Below are positions 10,360 to 22,300 of a DNA stretch of 64,000 bases, one piece after another. Each line of letters opens with the position of its first letter. The stretch's first letter is position 1. The stretch lies in the NCBI RefSeq assembly GCF_000283155.1, contig NW_004454216.1, positions 2,649,329 through 2,713,328 on the forward strand, written 5' to 3'. The position numbers and the translations under genes are program-made. The DNA is from Ceratotherium simum simum (taxonomy: Eukaryota > Chordata > Mammalia > Perissodactyla > Rhinocerotidae). A model generated the notes under the pieces. It was given only the letters and a program-made list of their open reading frames with translations. It was not told where the DNA came from and did no database searches.

Positions 10360-13300
10360 GTAAGTATTTCTTTTTTTCTCTTTTACAAGTGCTATGTAAA
10401 CTTTTTATTTAACTATAACACATGTACAGAAAAGTACAAAAATCACAGCTCGGTTAAGTTTCACAAAATGAACATACCTCTGTAACCAGTACGTAAATTG
10501 AGAAATAGAATCTTCCCAGAACCCTAGAAGGTCCCATGCTTCTTTCAGTCACCACCCTTACTTCAAGATTCTAACGCCATCCATTAGATTTCTCCTGTTT
10601 TTGAACTTGACGTAATTGGAAACATAGACTATGTACTTTTTTGTGTCTGGCTTCTGTTGTTCAGCATCATCTTTGTGAGCTGTATCCATATGGCTGGTGT
10701 ATAGTCTTCCATTATATAAACGTGCCTAATTTTATTATCTAGCCACAAAAGTCTCAGCAGCATATGTCAGGGGGCATATATTTAGCTTATAAGTCTGTGG
10801 GATGAGCCGGGGGTCAGTTGATCTAGGCTGGTGGCTCTGCTCCATGTGTCTCTCATCCTCCTCCTGGGACCAACGGGCTACGCTGGGCATGTTCTTCTCC
10901 TGGCATCCACAGAGCACAAGAGCACACCTGGAGAAATGCAAGCACGTTCAAGTCTCCACTCATGTCTGTTGGCATCCCCTTGGCCAGAAGTATGGAGTCA
11001 AGGGATAGGACTGAGTATGTTTTTCAATGTTGCCTTTAGTGTTTGTTTCTTAAATACGTTGTATGTTTTGATTCCCCTTTGATGTTGTGCCTTTCAATTT
11101 AAATTAACAGTAAATTGGTTTTAGTGAACACATTAATTAGAAAGGAAACACTCTACAGCAATATTATATATAACCCACATAGGTTCTGACAGGCCTCTGA
11201 CTCTCCAGAATATCTCCAGACACTCCTCTGGGCCTTCTGTTGTTCCCTTTTTCCAGAATGCCTTTCCTCAATCCGTGTCTGCCTGGTGGATTCTTGTTTA
11301 TTCATCACGAATGCAGCTTAGGTCACTTCTCTCCCAGAAAGCTTTCTGGGACAGCCCGGAGTTAATCTCACGCCCCCTGTGTGCCTGCGTGTATTTCTGT
11401 TGTGCTCTTCACAGCGTATTGTTCATATGTCTGTCTGTCTTCCTCAGGAGCCAGCGTGCAGGCAGGATGAGGGCAGGGTGATTCTTTCCACCTCTGCCAA
11501 GTCCGGTGCCCCTCACTGCGGCTCTCGGCAGACACTAAATTAGCTCTCTGTGGGGCGGCCAGGGGTTCTTCAGAGGCTTCTTGCTCATAGCTGAACAAAA
11601 CCCTGCAGACCCTCCTTCCCAATTGAACCGCAGTCTTGTGCTTATTCCCATCGACATCCCGCTTCTTACTCAGTCATGGAAAAGCCAGAACGTTATTCCT
11701 GATTGTGTGAGGGAAACTGTTGTGCTCACAAATGACACAAGTTGAGATAGGAAAATGACTTATTGAAATGCAAATCTGACTGTATTATCCCCCTTGCTCG
11801 GATATATACTCAGACGATGGGGTTTGTTGAAAGGCTACACAGGAAGCCATCTTGGCAGCCACACCATCGTGTCCCAGCAGCTCTGTGGCCTGGCAGCAGC
11901 CTAGTAGCTTGCCTTTCATATAACTCCTTTTCTCACTGTTTGTTTTTAGGGCATTACTGCCTGCCAACTCTATGTCTCGCCTGCAGGCCCTTCAGGAAAG
12001 CCCTTTCTTGTGGGGGCCAGTTATTCTCTCTAGGTGGCTGGAAGCAATTATTTGCCCTTGGTGCTGTTGGGCACCAACAGTCTTGCAACCACTTCACGGA
12101 TGCTGGAGCCTGGTCTGAGACGCCACGGCTGGGGTAGGGGAAGGTGTCATGGAGCAAGGCACGGTGACTTCTGCAGAGGAAGGGCCTGTGACTTCTTTGC
12201 TCGTAAGAGGATAGTGCAACTTGCATGCGTCTTGAGATTTTACAGCCTGACCAGTATCCGTGGAGTTTAAAAAAAGCGTGCCTCAGTTCCCTGATTGAGC
12301 TCCCACCAGTTCCCTGTTAATTCAGAACAAAGAGGAGGGTGTCTGGTTTCAGCCTGACCTTTAAAGTCTTGCCTGAGATTGGTTACTGTGGATGGCTCTT
12401 GAGTTTCCTCCAGTCAGGCTGCATCCAGACAGGCTGAGCAAATGCTCCACTGTGGAAGTCTGCCACTGTGACACAGTGGGAGAATTCTTGCGGTGTTGCA
12501 CACACCTGTTACTGCCGGGTTAGGGAGTGGGGCTAGTTTCTGCTGCCTTTTGCTGTTTTACCTAGGGAGCTAGGATAGCTTCCAAGAGCTTAGGGAAGGA
12601 GTGGGGAAAGGACCTTCTCCATGAGCTTAATTCCATGGAATGCTCTTGATTTTTAAGAGACTTCACCCTCCTTTGGAATTTTGAGAAGGAAGAGAGGATA
12701 GAGCACGTTCGAAGTTACTCTGTAGCCCTGACCTCTGCTCTTCGCCAGGGTCACTGGGACAGAATGCATCTCCTGCTTATGGATGACTCATAGGGCCAGA
12801 GTTCGTTACCCAGCCACAAGGGAATGCTTTGATATGTCATTTACTACGTCAACTATAGCTGTGGTTATAGTTTACAGCCAAATGAGGCTTTAAAGTAATA
12901 AAAATAAAAGCTAACACTCGTGTTGTGCTCACTGTGCCAGGCAGTGTTCTAAGTGCTTTACTTGTGCTGTAAGCCTATCGACACTTGACGAGATAGCTAC
13001 TGTTATTTTCTGTGGCCTGTTTTTATTGTAGGAGGCCAGAACAAGCTCATTTTCAAACCAGATCTCACTCTGGAAGAAGTGCAGGCAGAAAACCCCAAAG
13101 TGCACAGAGGCCGGTATCACCCCGAGGAGTGTAAGGCCTTACAGCGGGTCGCCATCCTCATTCCACACCGGAACCGAGAGAAACACCTGACGTACCTGCT
13201 AGAACACCTTCATCCCTTCCTGCAGAGGCAGCAGCTGGAGTATGGCATCTACGTCATCCACCAGGTGAGTGTGGGGGGCAGACCGGAGCTCTGCCTTCCC

Positions 13301-16300
13301 CATCCTCCTCTCTCTGAGGGACTTGGCCATTTGTCTGTCTTGGGTTAAGGGAACATCAAACTATCGTCAAAGGAGAGGTCTCTTACCTCATTTATCCTCG
13401 AAAGGAGGAGAGGAAATTCTTGTCTCAGAGTGTGGAGTAATGGGACTAAGTGCTGGGAAATTTGACTGCTTCTTAAATGAACCTCTGGAGGAAGCCCATT
13501 TTTTTGTGAGCCCCTCAATGTTAGCCAATGACTGCCCGGACGTTGTTCCCTGAGATTTACCTTATGTTCCTTCTGCATTAGCTGTACACTACACGATGAG
13601 TTGTTGGAGTTGTTTTTCATTATTGAGCATGGCTGTTCAATGGGGATCTAGACAGAGGATTTTGACAGACGACTGTATGTTTATAGCCATGGAATTTTCT
13701 GACTGTCTCCACCTTTCTCCCTTTAACTCTGCCACTGTTTATTATGTAGAAATTATTATGTAGAAATTTTCACTTTCTTGATTCACTTATTTGGCTCCCA
13801 GGAGCATGATTTACTAGGAACACCGTAAGTGTAAGTGTAGGCTGCTTTTGAAAAGTTTAGCTCTAAGTGGAGTGGGTGGTTATAGATGCCCCTATTTGGT
13901 GTTAAATTTTACTGAAAGAAAAATAAGGTGTAAATTTAAATATCCATGGTTATTGGTTATCCAAATAATTCCCCCTCAAATCCTTACAAATGCTAAGAAT
14001 GCAAGCAAAGTCATTAACTGCATGCCTAATATTGGTTAATATTAAACCGGTAATATTTGTTTTAGGAAAACTTTTGACAAATCAGAGGGATGCATTTCTG
14101 CAGTGGATGTTTTATAATAAACTGGGGCTCTTGAAAATCAGTGTGCATATATAGTACATTTGCATCTGCTCTGTCAGATCTTCACAAGTATAGTTTTGTC
14201 CATTAACAAGAATAATAACAGCTCCTGCATCTGAACTGAAGAGAGGGGCATGCTGTAAAATCTTATCTCTGGAGGTTTTCAAGTTTTAATTTCCACATCT
14301 ATAGGCTGGAAGTAAAAAGTTTAATCGAGCCAAACTCTTGAATGTGGGCTATCTAGAAGCTCTCAAGAATGAGAATTGGGACTGCTTTATATTCCACGAT
14401 GTGGATCTGGTGCCAGAGAATGACTTGAACCTTTACAAGTGTGAGGATCAGCCAAAGCATCTGGTGGTTGGCAGGAACAGCACTGGGTACAGGTAAGGCG
14501 GCTCTGCGCATGGCTTGTGTGGGTGGGGAAGCTTGCCCTGTTCTCAGTAAGGCTGTGTGGGACATGGTGTCCAGAGTATCTCAGATAAACGAGAAATAGG
14601 AAAAATGGTCCATGACATGTTGCTTCGAGTTCAAAACAGGAGTTAGAGAAATTAGGTTTTTTCCTTATTAGGAAAAAGTGCTACAACAGCCTTGGCAGAG
14701 GATCACAAAGACAAAGGGAAGGAACAGGAGAGGGAAGATAATCCAAGCATCACAAATGATGGGCAGCGTCACCTGCAGGGCAGTTCCCACGGAGGAACTT
14801 TTGTAAACTTGCTCCCACACTGCATAGAACTCAAGTAACTTACCTGTCTCTCCCTGACTTCCCTTCTAGGAGGCAACAGGTGTGCCCCTTAGGTCAACTT
14901 TTAGGCCTCTTTTGTGAGACTGATGTCTCTTTCCAGACTATGGCATCTTTCCAGAGTTCTGAGGGCGGGTGGGGAGGGGCATGTCCACTGAGTGGTCTGC
15001 TCAGGAGCCGGGACACCCAGGACGAGTCCCTTTCTCTCAGAGCTGCTGTGGGAAGTGCTAGGTACCGTCATGTCTGTCTTCATGCCCCTAGGAGAGGTAG
15101 AACTGCTTTTCAGCCTTATTTTATACCAGCTGCTATTCAAGCACAACCAAGAGGAAATAGTGACCAAGAAAATTCTCCAGAAATGAAACTATATATTCGC
15201 TTATCTGTGTGCACACCTTCCCCCAAGCCCTGCCCTACGTGTGCTCATGTCTGTGGTGCTTACTGTGCTAGGGGTCATTAGACCAGTCTGAATAAGACCG
15301 AGTACCTGCCCTCAAAGGGCTCCCTGTTGCGTGCTGGTGTGGGGAGACAGGTCACTATGGTGGAGTTGCATCAATTTTGCACTTCTGGAATTTCAACCTT
15401 AAGCATTTGGTAATGATGGGGAACAAGGAAGAGGGAGGGGGTGGGAGGAGAGAACTATAAAACTATAAAATAATACAAGAGATTCCACCAGTGTCTATTC
15501 TGGGAAGTGAGCATGAGATGGAAGCCATGAATCTCTCGATGTCTCACTTGGCCTCTGTTTCCATGTTGCTCTTATTGTGTAGGTCTCTCACTTTGCACAG
15601 TTTAAGAGATTTCCAAGAGCAACGTTGCAGGTGATTTTTGCCTCAGGTACTGACTTTAAACCCAATCCCTGCGTAAACTGTGGGATATGAACAAATACCT
15701 AGAATAAAGTACAATGGGTGGGAGCACAGTATCTTTAAGAAACACCTAGGGAAGGGTTTAAAGCTGTTCCCCAGGCAACATGGCACCTTCATCTTGTGGA
15801 ATCATTGGGAGCTTCCCAGCAGAGTTCCAAGACATGGAAGCAAGAGAGAGCATGGCACAGTTCTAGGGGGAATACAGGTAGTTCATTAGTGCTCGAGAAT
15901 GAATATCTGGGATGGTGGAGGGAGGAAGGACAAGAGATGAGGGTGGGCAGGGGCCAGGTTATGCAGGCCTTGTTCAGTCTGGATTTCCTCTGGAGGGGAC
16001 TAGGGCACTGTTGACACGTGGTTACAGCTGGAGCATGGCAGGAGAGAGCTCAGTCAGCCGGCCTTTAGTGTATCGGATGGAGCAAGGCAGGAGGAGAGAA
16101 GCTGAGGGGAGAGATGCCATCCCTCTGAGGTAGGGCAGGGGCAGTGGGGCCAGAAGCAGGGGAGGGGTCTGGAAGAGAATCACAGGATTTTGTCCTTTGG
16201 GGAACTTGATCATCATCTGGAGGTTTTGCTTTCTGGTCTCCTTGAGCCTTGTCTGCATTGAAGAAAGCTGTGTATCATGTCTGGGCCCCTCAGTATTTTC

Positions 16301-19300
16301 AGAAGCATGTCAACTATCTGTTCACTTATTGTGTAAAGTTAATAAGATATCACTGTCTACAGCACAGAATACCTGCACTTCAGACCCTCGACACAGAGGA
16401 TAACTTCCCGTCACCCAGTTCTTTCTAAACATCTGTGGTGAGAAATTACAGTCACATAGGATTGGGTTTTTTTGTTTATTTTTGGAGTGGAGACGCACAG
16501 GATTGTCTTAAGCCCCAAGCCTTTTGTTGGGATTCTAGATTTAATCTTTGTGTTAAGCTGGACCACAGGACACTGAGTTCTTGGACATTCCTGCTGGGAA
16601 TCGATTCTGAGTAAAACTTTGGTGTCACAGTTGTGGATTTCATCAGATGCTACTCACTCTAAAAACAGCCCCTGTATGAATCTTGCTGTTTTTTAACTTG
16701 CTATTGTAATTGGCCAGACATTTCTTTTATAACTAGATCTCAGAAAGCCTTTGTCTGTCTTGAGTAACCAGCAGGTTTTCTTAATGTGAATCAGGTGACT
16801 GAATGTGTCTCCTCTTGATCTGGAGGCAAGAAGCTCTGAGCCAAATCCATGGCCGCCTTTTAGAAGCTGAAAAGAGTCTTATTTGCAGATCAGAGTTCTA
16901 GTGTATTTCCTATTTTAATCTTCTATCCTGATTTAGGTTTTCCTCTGGTCCTGGTTGTCATTTATATTTTTCCACTTTATTGTATGTATCATGTAAACTT
17001 CCTGTCTTCTGTGGCCAGGGAGAGATGCGCATAAGTCATGTAGGAGTTGCCCTCATCTCCCCACTTCGCTATTTTGTACAAAATCCTTCTAGTTGCTGGA
17101 GGTGCAGTCACAGGCAGCTAAGTGTTTGCTCCCTGCTGGTAACTGTGTGTCACTGGGCCACAGAGCTTAAATGAGCACATGCTTTATTCACTGTCACACC
17201 AGCCCCAAGTATGATGAGAAGTACGAGAAATGCTTTCACTTTACACGCACGCAGAGGGAAGACGTTCAAGTGATTTGCCCCAACTATGTCAGACTCGCAT
17301 GAAGCCAGAAATAAACCTTGTTTATCACTGACTGCAGGTCAGTGATAAAACTCTGGACCAGCCTGTGGCAACCTTTGCCAAGAATTCCTTTGGTACCTGC
17401 CTGCTTTCTACAAGGACTCTACTGTGATTTTATGACTAAGTTTTCCCCACCTTTGGGTCTTACAGCCCTTTAGAAATAAATAAAACTGTTCCAGGGCCAA
17501 TTAAATATTTATGCTTTTCCAGATGAGAAGAAAAACTAAAAGCAAAGATCAATAAACACGTAGACATTTGCCATCCAAGAGGCAAGAGAGAAACTAAGAG
17601 TTCATTAACCTTTCTTCCCAGCTGGTCTCCTGTGCCAACCCACTCAGGCTAGCTGGTCTCCAGGGGCTCCTCAGACCGCCTACACTTTCTTCTTTCTTTG
17701 CTTTTCCTCGTGGAGTTCTGGCCCCCAAGAGTTCTCCCATTTTCCTACCTGTCTGAATCCTCCCAGGCCTACTGCCCTGGATGTGTGGCATCTCCTTCCT
17801 CAGATCCCTGCTGACACTCACCTCTCTTGTTAGACTGGGAACCCTTTGAGGGCAGGGCCTGTGGATGACAGCATTTAGCCAGCTGTCTTGCACACGGTGG
17901 ACAGTGGTTACTTAATAGATGGCTACCAAGTCTTCAGTTAGGAATCCCTCCCTAGTCAGAGTCCGATAACCATGGCAACAAGTCACTATGCAGTGGGAGT
18001 CTTGGTCACTAATAGCTGCCTTCTAAGCACTTTATTTCCTTTTGTTTTAGGTTATAATAATACCGTTTTCTGTAATTTTAGGTTGGGGGGGTACATAAGT
18101 AAATCTATTTCCATTATGGGTTAACAGAGTCCTCCCCACCTGTACTCAGAACATAGAAACACAGCTGAACTACGCATTAGCTTTGGGGACTCCACCTGTT
18201 AGAGGGCAAGTCTCTCCATGTTCATCGATCTTTCTTTTGGGGTTTTCTTCCTTTTTTTTTTTTTTTTGTGAGGAAGATCAGCCCTGAGCTAACATCCGTG
18301 CTAATCCTCCTCTTTTTGCTGAGGAAGACCGGCTCTGAGCTAACATCTATCGCCAATCCTCCTCCTTTTTTTTTCCCCCAAAGCCCCAGTAGATAGTTGT
18401 ATGTCATAGTTGCACATCCTTCTAGTTGCTGTATGTGGGACATGGCCTCAGCAGGGCCCGAGAAGCGGTGCGTTGGTACGCGCCCGGGATCCGAGCGCGG
18501 GCTGCCAATAGTGGAGTGCGCGCACTTAACCGCTAAGCCACGGGGCTGGCCCTGGGGTTTTCTTCTGATGTCAAAAAGCGGAAATATTTAATTTGTCCTG
18601 GAACACTTTGAACCAAAGTCAATAAAGTTAGAAATCCTCCAAATACTCACATCCTTTTATTCAGTAACATGTAAGTTATTAAGCTGCCTTCATGTACATT
18701 TCTGAATTGTTACAGTGTCGTATTCGAGGGATGTCTTCTTCGTTTCTCTGGTTTGCTCATTTGTCCACCAGTAATCCCTAAGAGCCCTATATGACTGGGG
18801 GTGTGCTCTGACCTCTTGACCTCTTCTCTCCCCTTTTTCTTGTTAATATCCCCATGGCTCCACCTTCTGTACTCTTCTCACCTTCTCCATTGTCTTCCAG
18901 CAGTTTCTCCTACTCCTTTGCCTTCAGCTACCACCTCTTGACAGCTTATTTCCAAAGCCATGTCTGTAGCCTCTCCTCTCTTTTGACCTTGGACCCTTTA
19001 CCCTTTTTCCACTGCAAAAGCCACAGGGGTATCTCAAATTCAGTTTATCCTTAATGTAATTTACTGTCTTCCTCCCAACCGAATTATTGTTCTAGGGTCA
19101 AAAATAGACCCTATTTTTGTGAAAGGCACTATCATCTACCTAGTTGCCCAAGCCGGAAACCTCAGGGTTGTAGAGATGTGTTGCTTCCTCAGGAAACAGA
19201 CTCTGAGATGGAGATTTGCATACAGAATGTGTGCAAGAGCTGTCTCCAGCTCTCCATCCCACCCCCTAAAAGACAGTAAAAGAACAATGTATTCATTATG

Positions 19301-22300
19301 ACACTCATTCATGCTGAACCTGGATGCAGCCTCAGAATCCTTCTTATTAACCCAGTACAATTGACGGCCACTGCTATTCAGTGGATTGGCACATGAGATG
19401 AAATCTGTCTTCCAGATCTGGTGTTATGGTGCATGTTTACAGGTACCTCTGTAGACCTCTGCACCAGACATGAACAGTACAGGGGGTAGGACCTTGCTTA
19501 GTGAGCAGATGTGAGCACTTGTCTAGACCGAGGAAAGAAGGCCAGACAGGGAAGGCTAGGAATGTTGGGAGGTGGATGCCAAGCAGGAGTGGATGGGTGA
19601 AAGAGCGTGGTCTTCAAAGTGTTCCTAGAATGTGAGCCCTGAAACAGGAGCCTTCTGAAGTCTCCATGGAGAACAAAATGGCTTTGTGCTAATGTTCTTA
19701 CCTTTTCTCTCCTCTCTCCCGCTCCAGGTTGCGTTACAGCGGATATTTTGGGGGTGTTACTGCCCTAAGCAGAGAGCAATTTTTCAAGGTGAATGGATTC
19801 TCTAACAACTACTGGGGATGGGGAGGCGAAGACGATGACCTCAGACTCAGGTGAACAACAGAGGCAGGTCCCTTCACGGGGCTCTGCTGTCAGTGGTGGC
19901 TCTGGAAACCTACTTTTATGTCTAGTTCCCATAGATGCCAGTCCAGCAGGGCACGAGCCCACAGATTTGGGCTTAAAGGGTGGCAGGGGGCGGAGGGAAG
20001 GCAGGATGGCCCCAACTGCTCTTTGCCACTGGCAGTTTAGAAATGATAGAGGGTGGTCTGTTTCTGGCTTGTGGGTGTTTGGGGTCAAGAAGTGTTGATG
20101 GAGGTCTCTGTGGACTTGTTACTGAGATAGGGTCTCACCAGTGAAGGAGAAGTCCCAAACTGCAGGGTGTCTGCAAAACCACAGTTGGAGGAGAGTTCCC
20201 AGAGGGACTATTATATGCCTGCGCTTTCTCTCAGACCCCAGGGCTCCTGGCACAGTTCCCGGTGTCCAGAGCAAGGAGTGCCAACAGCCTGGGAGGAGCC
20301 GCACACCCTGAAGCGGGCCAAGATGTGCTCCCCTCCTTATGCACTAGCCAGCCCCGCACACTGTGGGCATAGCTGCTGGCCTGACTCCATGCTGCTGGCG
20401 TTACCCTCAGATTCTCTTGGCCCACTTTCTCCTCTGGGGGCTTCAAAGGGAATATGTCTGGCCTCCTCTCTCAGCTCCCTCCCCTGACCTTGGGTTTCGT
20501 AGCTAGATAGTTATGGATATCACTATCTCCCAGAAATAAGTAATTTTGCAGGAGCCTGGGGCCAGTATCTTTAGACTTTAATAACAAGGTCTTTCTGGCT
20601 ATTAGAAGACCCCTTTCCTCTTGCTGTTGCCTTTGGGAAAGGAAACTTCTCAACTGAGATTAATAGATGTGTGGCTGCCAGAAATTTCCCATTGCTTCAG
20701 CATAAAGAAGCCAGGGCTCCCTGCTGGTCTTGTTCCCATGTCTTGACTGAGAGTCTCTGGAATGTTTCTGGCAGGAGGGAATGGAGTTCCCTGATCAAAG
20801 GCTCCATAAGAATGGCTGAGGTGACGGGCAGCAGCTCTTCTCAGCTGGCCCCTCAGCAGCCTGTGTGGCCGAGGCTTATGAAGTGGACAGAGGGTGTCTG
20901 CTAGATCTCAGGGCAAGAGTAGCGGAGGCTAGAGGTAAACACTGTCCACCACCTTCCCCAAATCTGTTCCACTGCGCAGGTGGGATGGTTAGTAGAATTT
21001 TGCACTGATCGTGTATCTTCACTGTCTTTTTTCCTGCTTCTCCTCGGCCTCTAGGTAGAGGGGAGCCCCAAGTTTTGCTTTCCTTTGATAAGAACATCAT
21101 GGCCTCCAGAGTGGTTCTTGACTAATGCTATGGATAAGCCCAATGATTTGAACATAAAAGTTGGGTAGATTTATTTACTAAATATTTATTTACTCACCAC
21201 CCTTATTTGCACTTAAGTTTTCCATTACAGTCTGCAAACCTGTTCCATGTGGATTATCTCATTTGAGCTGGCAGATCGGCTCTGTCACACCATTGCCATT
21301 TTATAGATGAGGAAACCGAGACCTGGATTAATGAACTGACTTACCAAGTTTGTAAATAACAAGGTCTAGATTTGAACCTAGGTTCGTGGGCTTTAAAGCT
21401 TGTGATCTTAAATGAGCATTACTTTCTTTGTTAAAAGAAGGAAATGCTAAGTAAATTAGGGATCCTAAGAGACTTGATTCTCCTGTTTGTCATGATGTTT
21501 TAAAATATGTCTTTTCTCAGTTGTTTTTGGAAAATGACAAACTGTAAATTGACACATCTCCTTTGTACTCCAGTAGTAAATGTTAAATATGATTCTTTTA
21601 TGGACTTATTGCTTAAGGCCCAATATTATAGGAAAATTCGGTTTTTTTTTAATACCCAAATAATCAAGCTACGTGTGATTCTGTGTGTGTGTGCGTCCGT
21701 AAATTTTTGCAAATGATTCTTTTTAAGTGCCTAGTGGTAGATAAGTGGGATAGAAGTTTTTTCAACACCTCTATTATTTTTCTAGGGTTGAGCTTCAGAG
21801 AATGAAAATAATCCGGCCAATGCCTCAAGTGGGTAAATATACAATGATCTTCCATACTAGAGACCAAGGCAATGAGGTGAATGTAGAAAGGTAAGTCCTG
21901 GGTTCATGTGCCTCACCAGCTGACTACTTAGTCTCTTCTGTCCATAAGGACGATTGTGAATTCCATCAGATGAGCCAGTTTATTTTGTTCAAAACTTTTT
22001 ATTAAGGTAATTTTCAAACAGACATGAAAGTAGAAGGAATGGTGTATTGAATGCTCAAGTACCCCTACCCAGCTTCAGCAGTTATCAATTCATGGCCTCT
22101 TTTCTCTCTCCCATTTTTTTCTCCTCCCCTGCTGGATGCTTTAGAGGCAAATCACAGCATTTCATGTGTAAATATATATCCTTAAAATAAAATAAGTCTT
22201 AAAAAAAGAACGGCAATACCATTATCATACCTAAAATAAAATTAACAGTATTCCTTAATATCATCAAATATCCGGTCAGTATTCAGATTTCTCTGATTAT

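Larger units (their letters stand above)
14493..19727 (+). other. B4GALT4: B4GALT4 intron 4
   Basis: A phase 2 intron of 5.2 kb. It holds L2-like fragments (about 15200-15370 and 17620-17935) and one full-length ERE SINE at 18251-18552 with a target-site duplication. No exon was recognised in the remaining sequence. Confidence 0.85.

Noticed and set aside
13079..13348. ORF starting inside B4GALT4 coding exon 2 and running past the donor
   Set aside because: It is the real exon read through into the intron. The internal Met is not a start, because the frame continues upstream to 13032.
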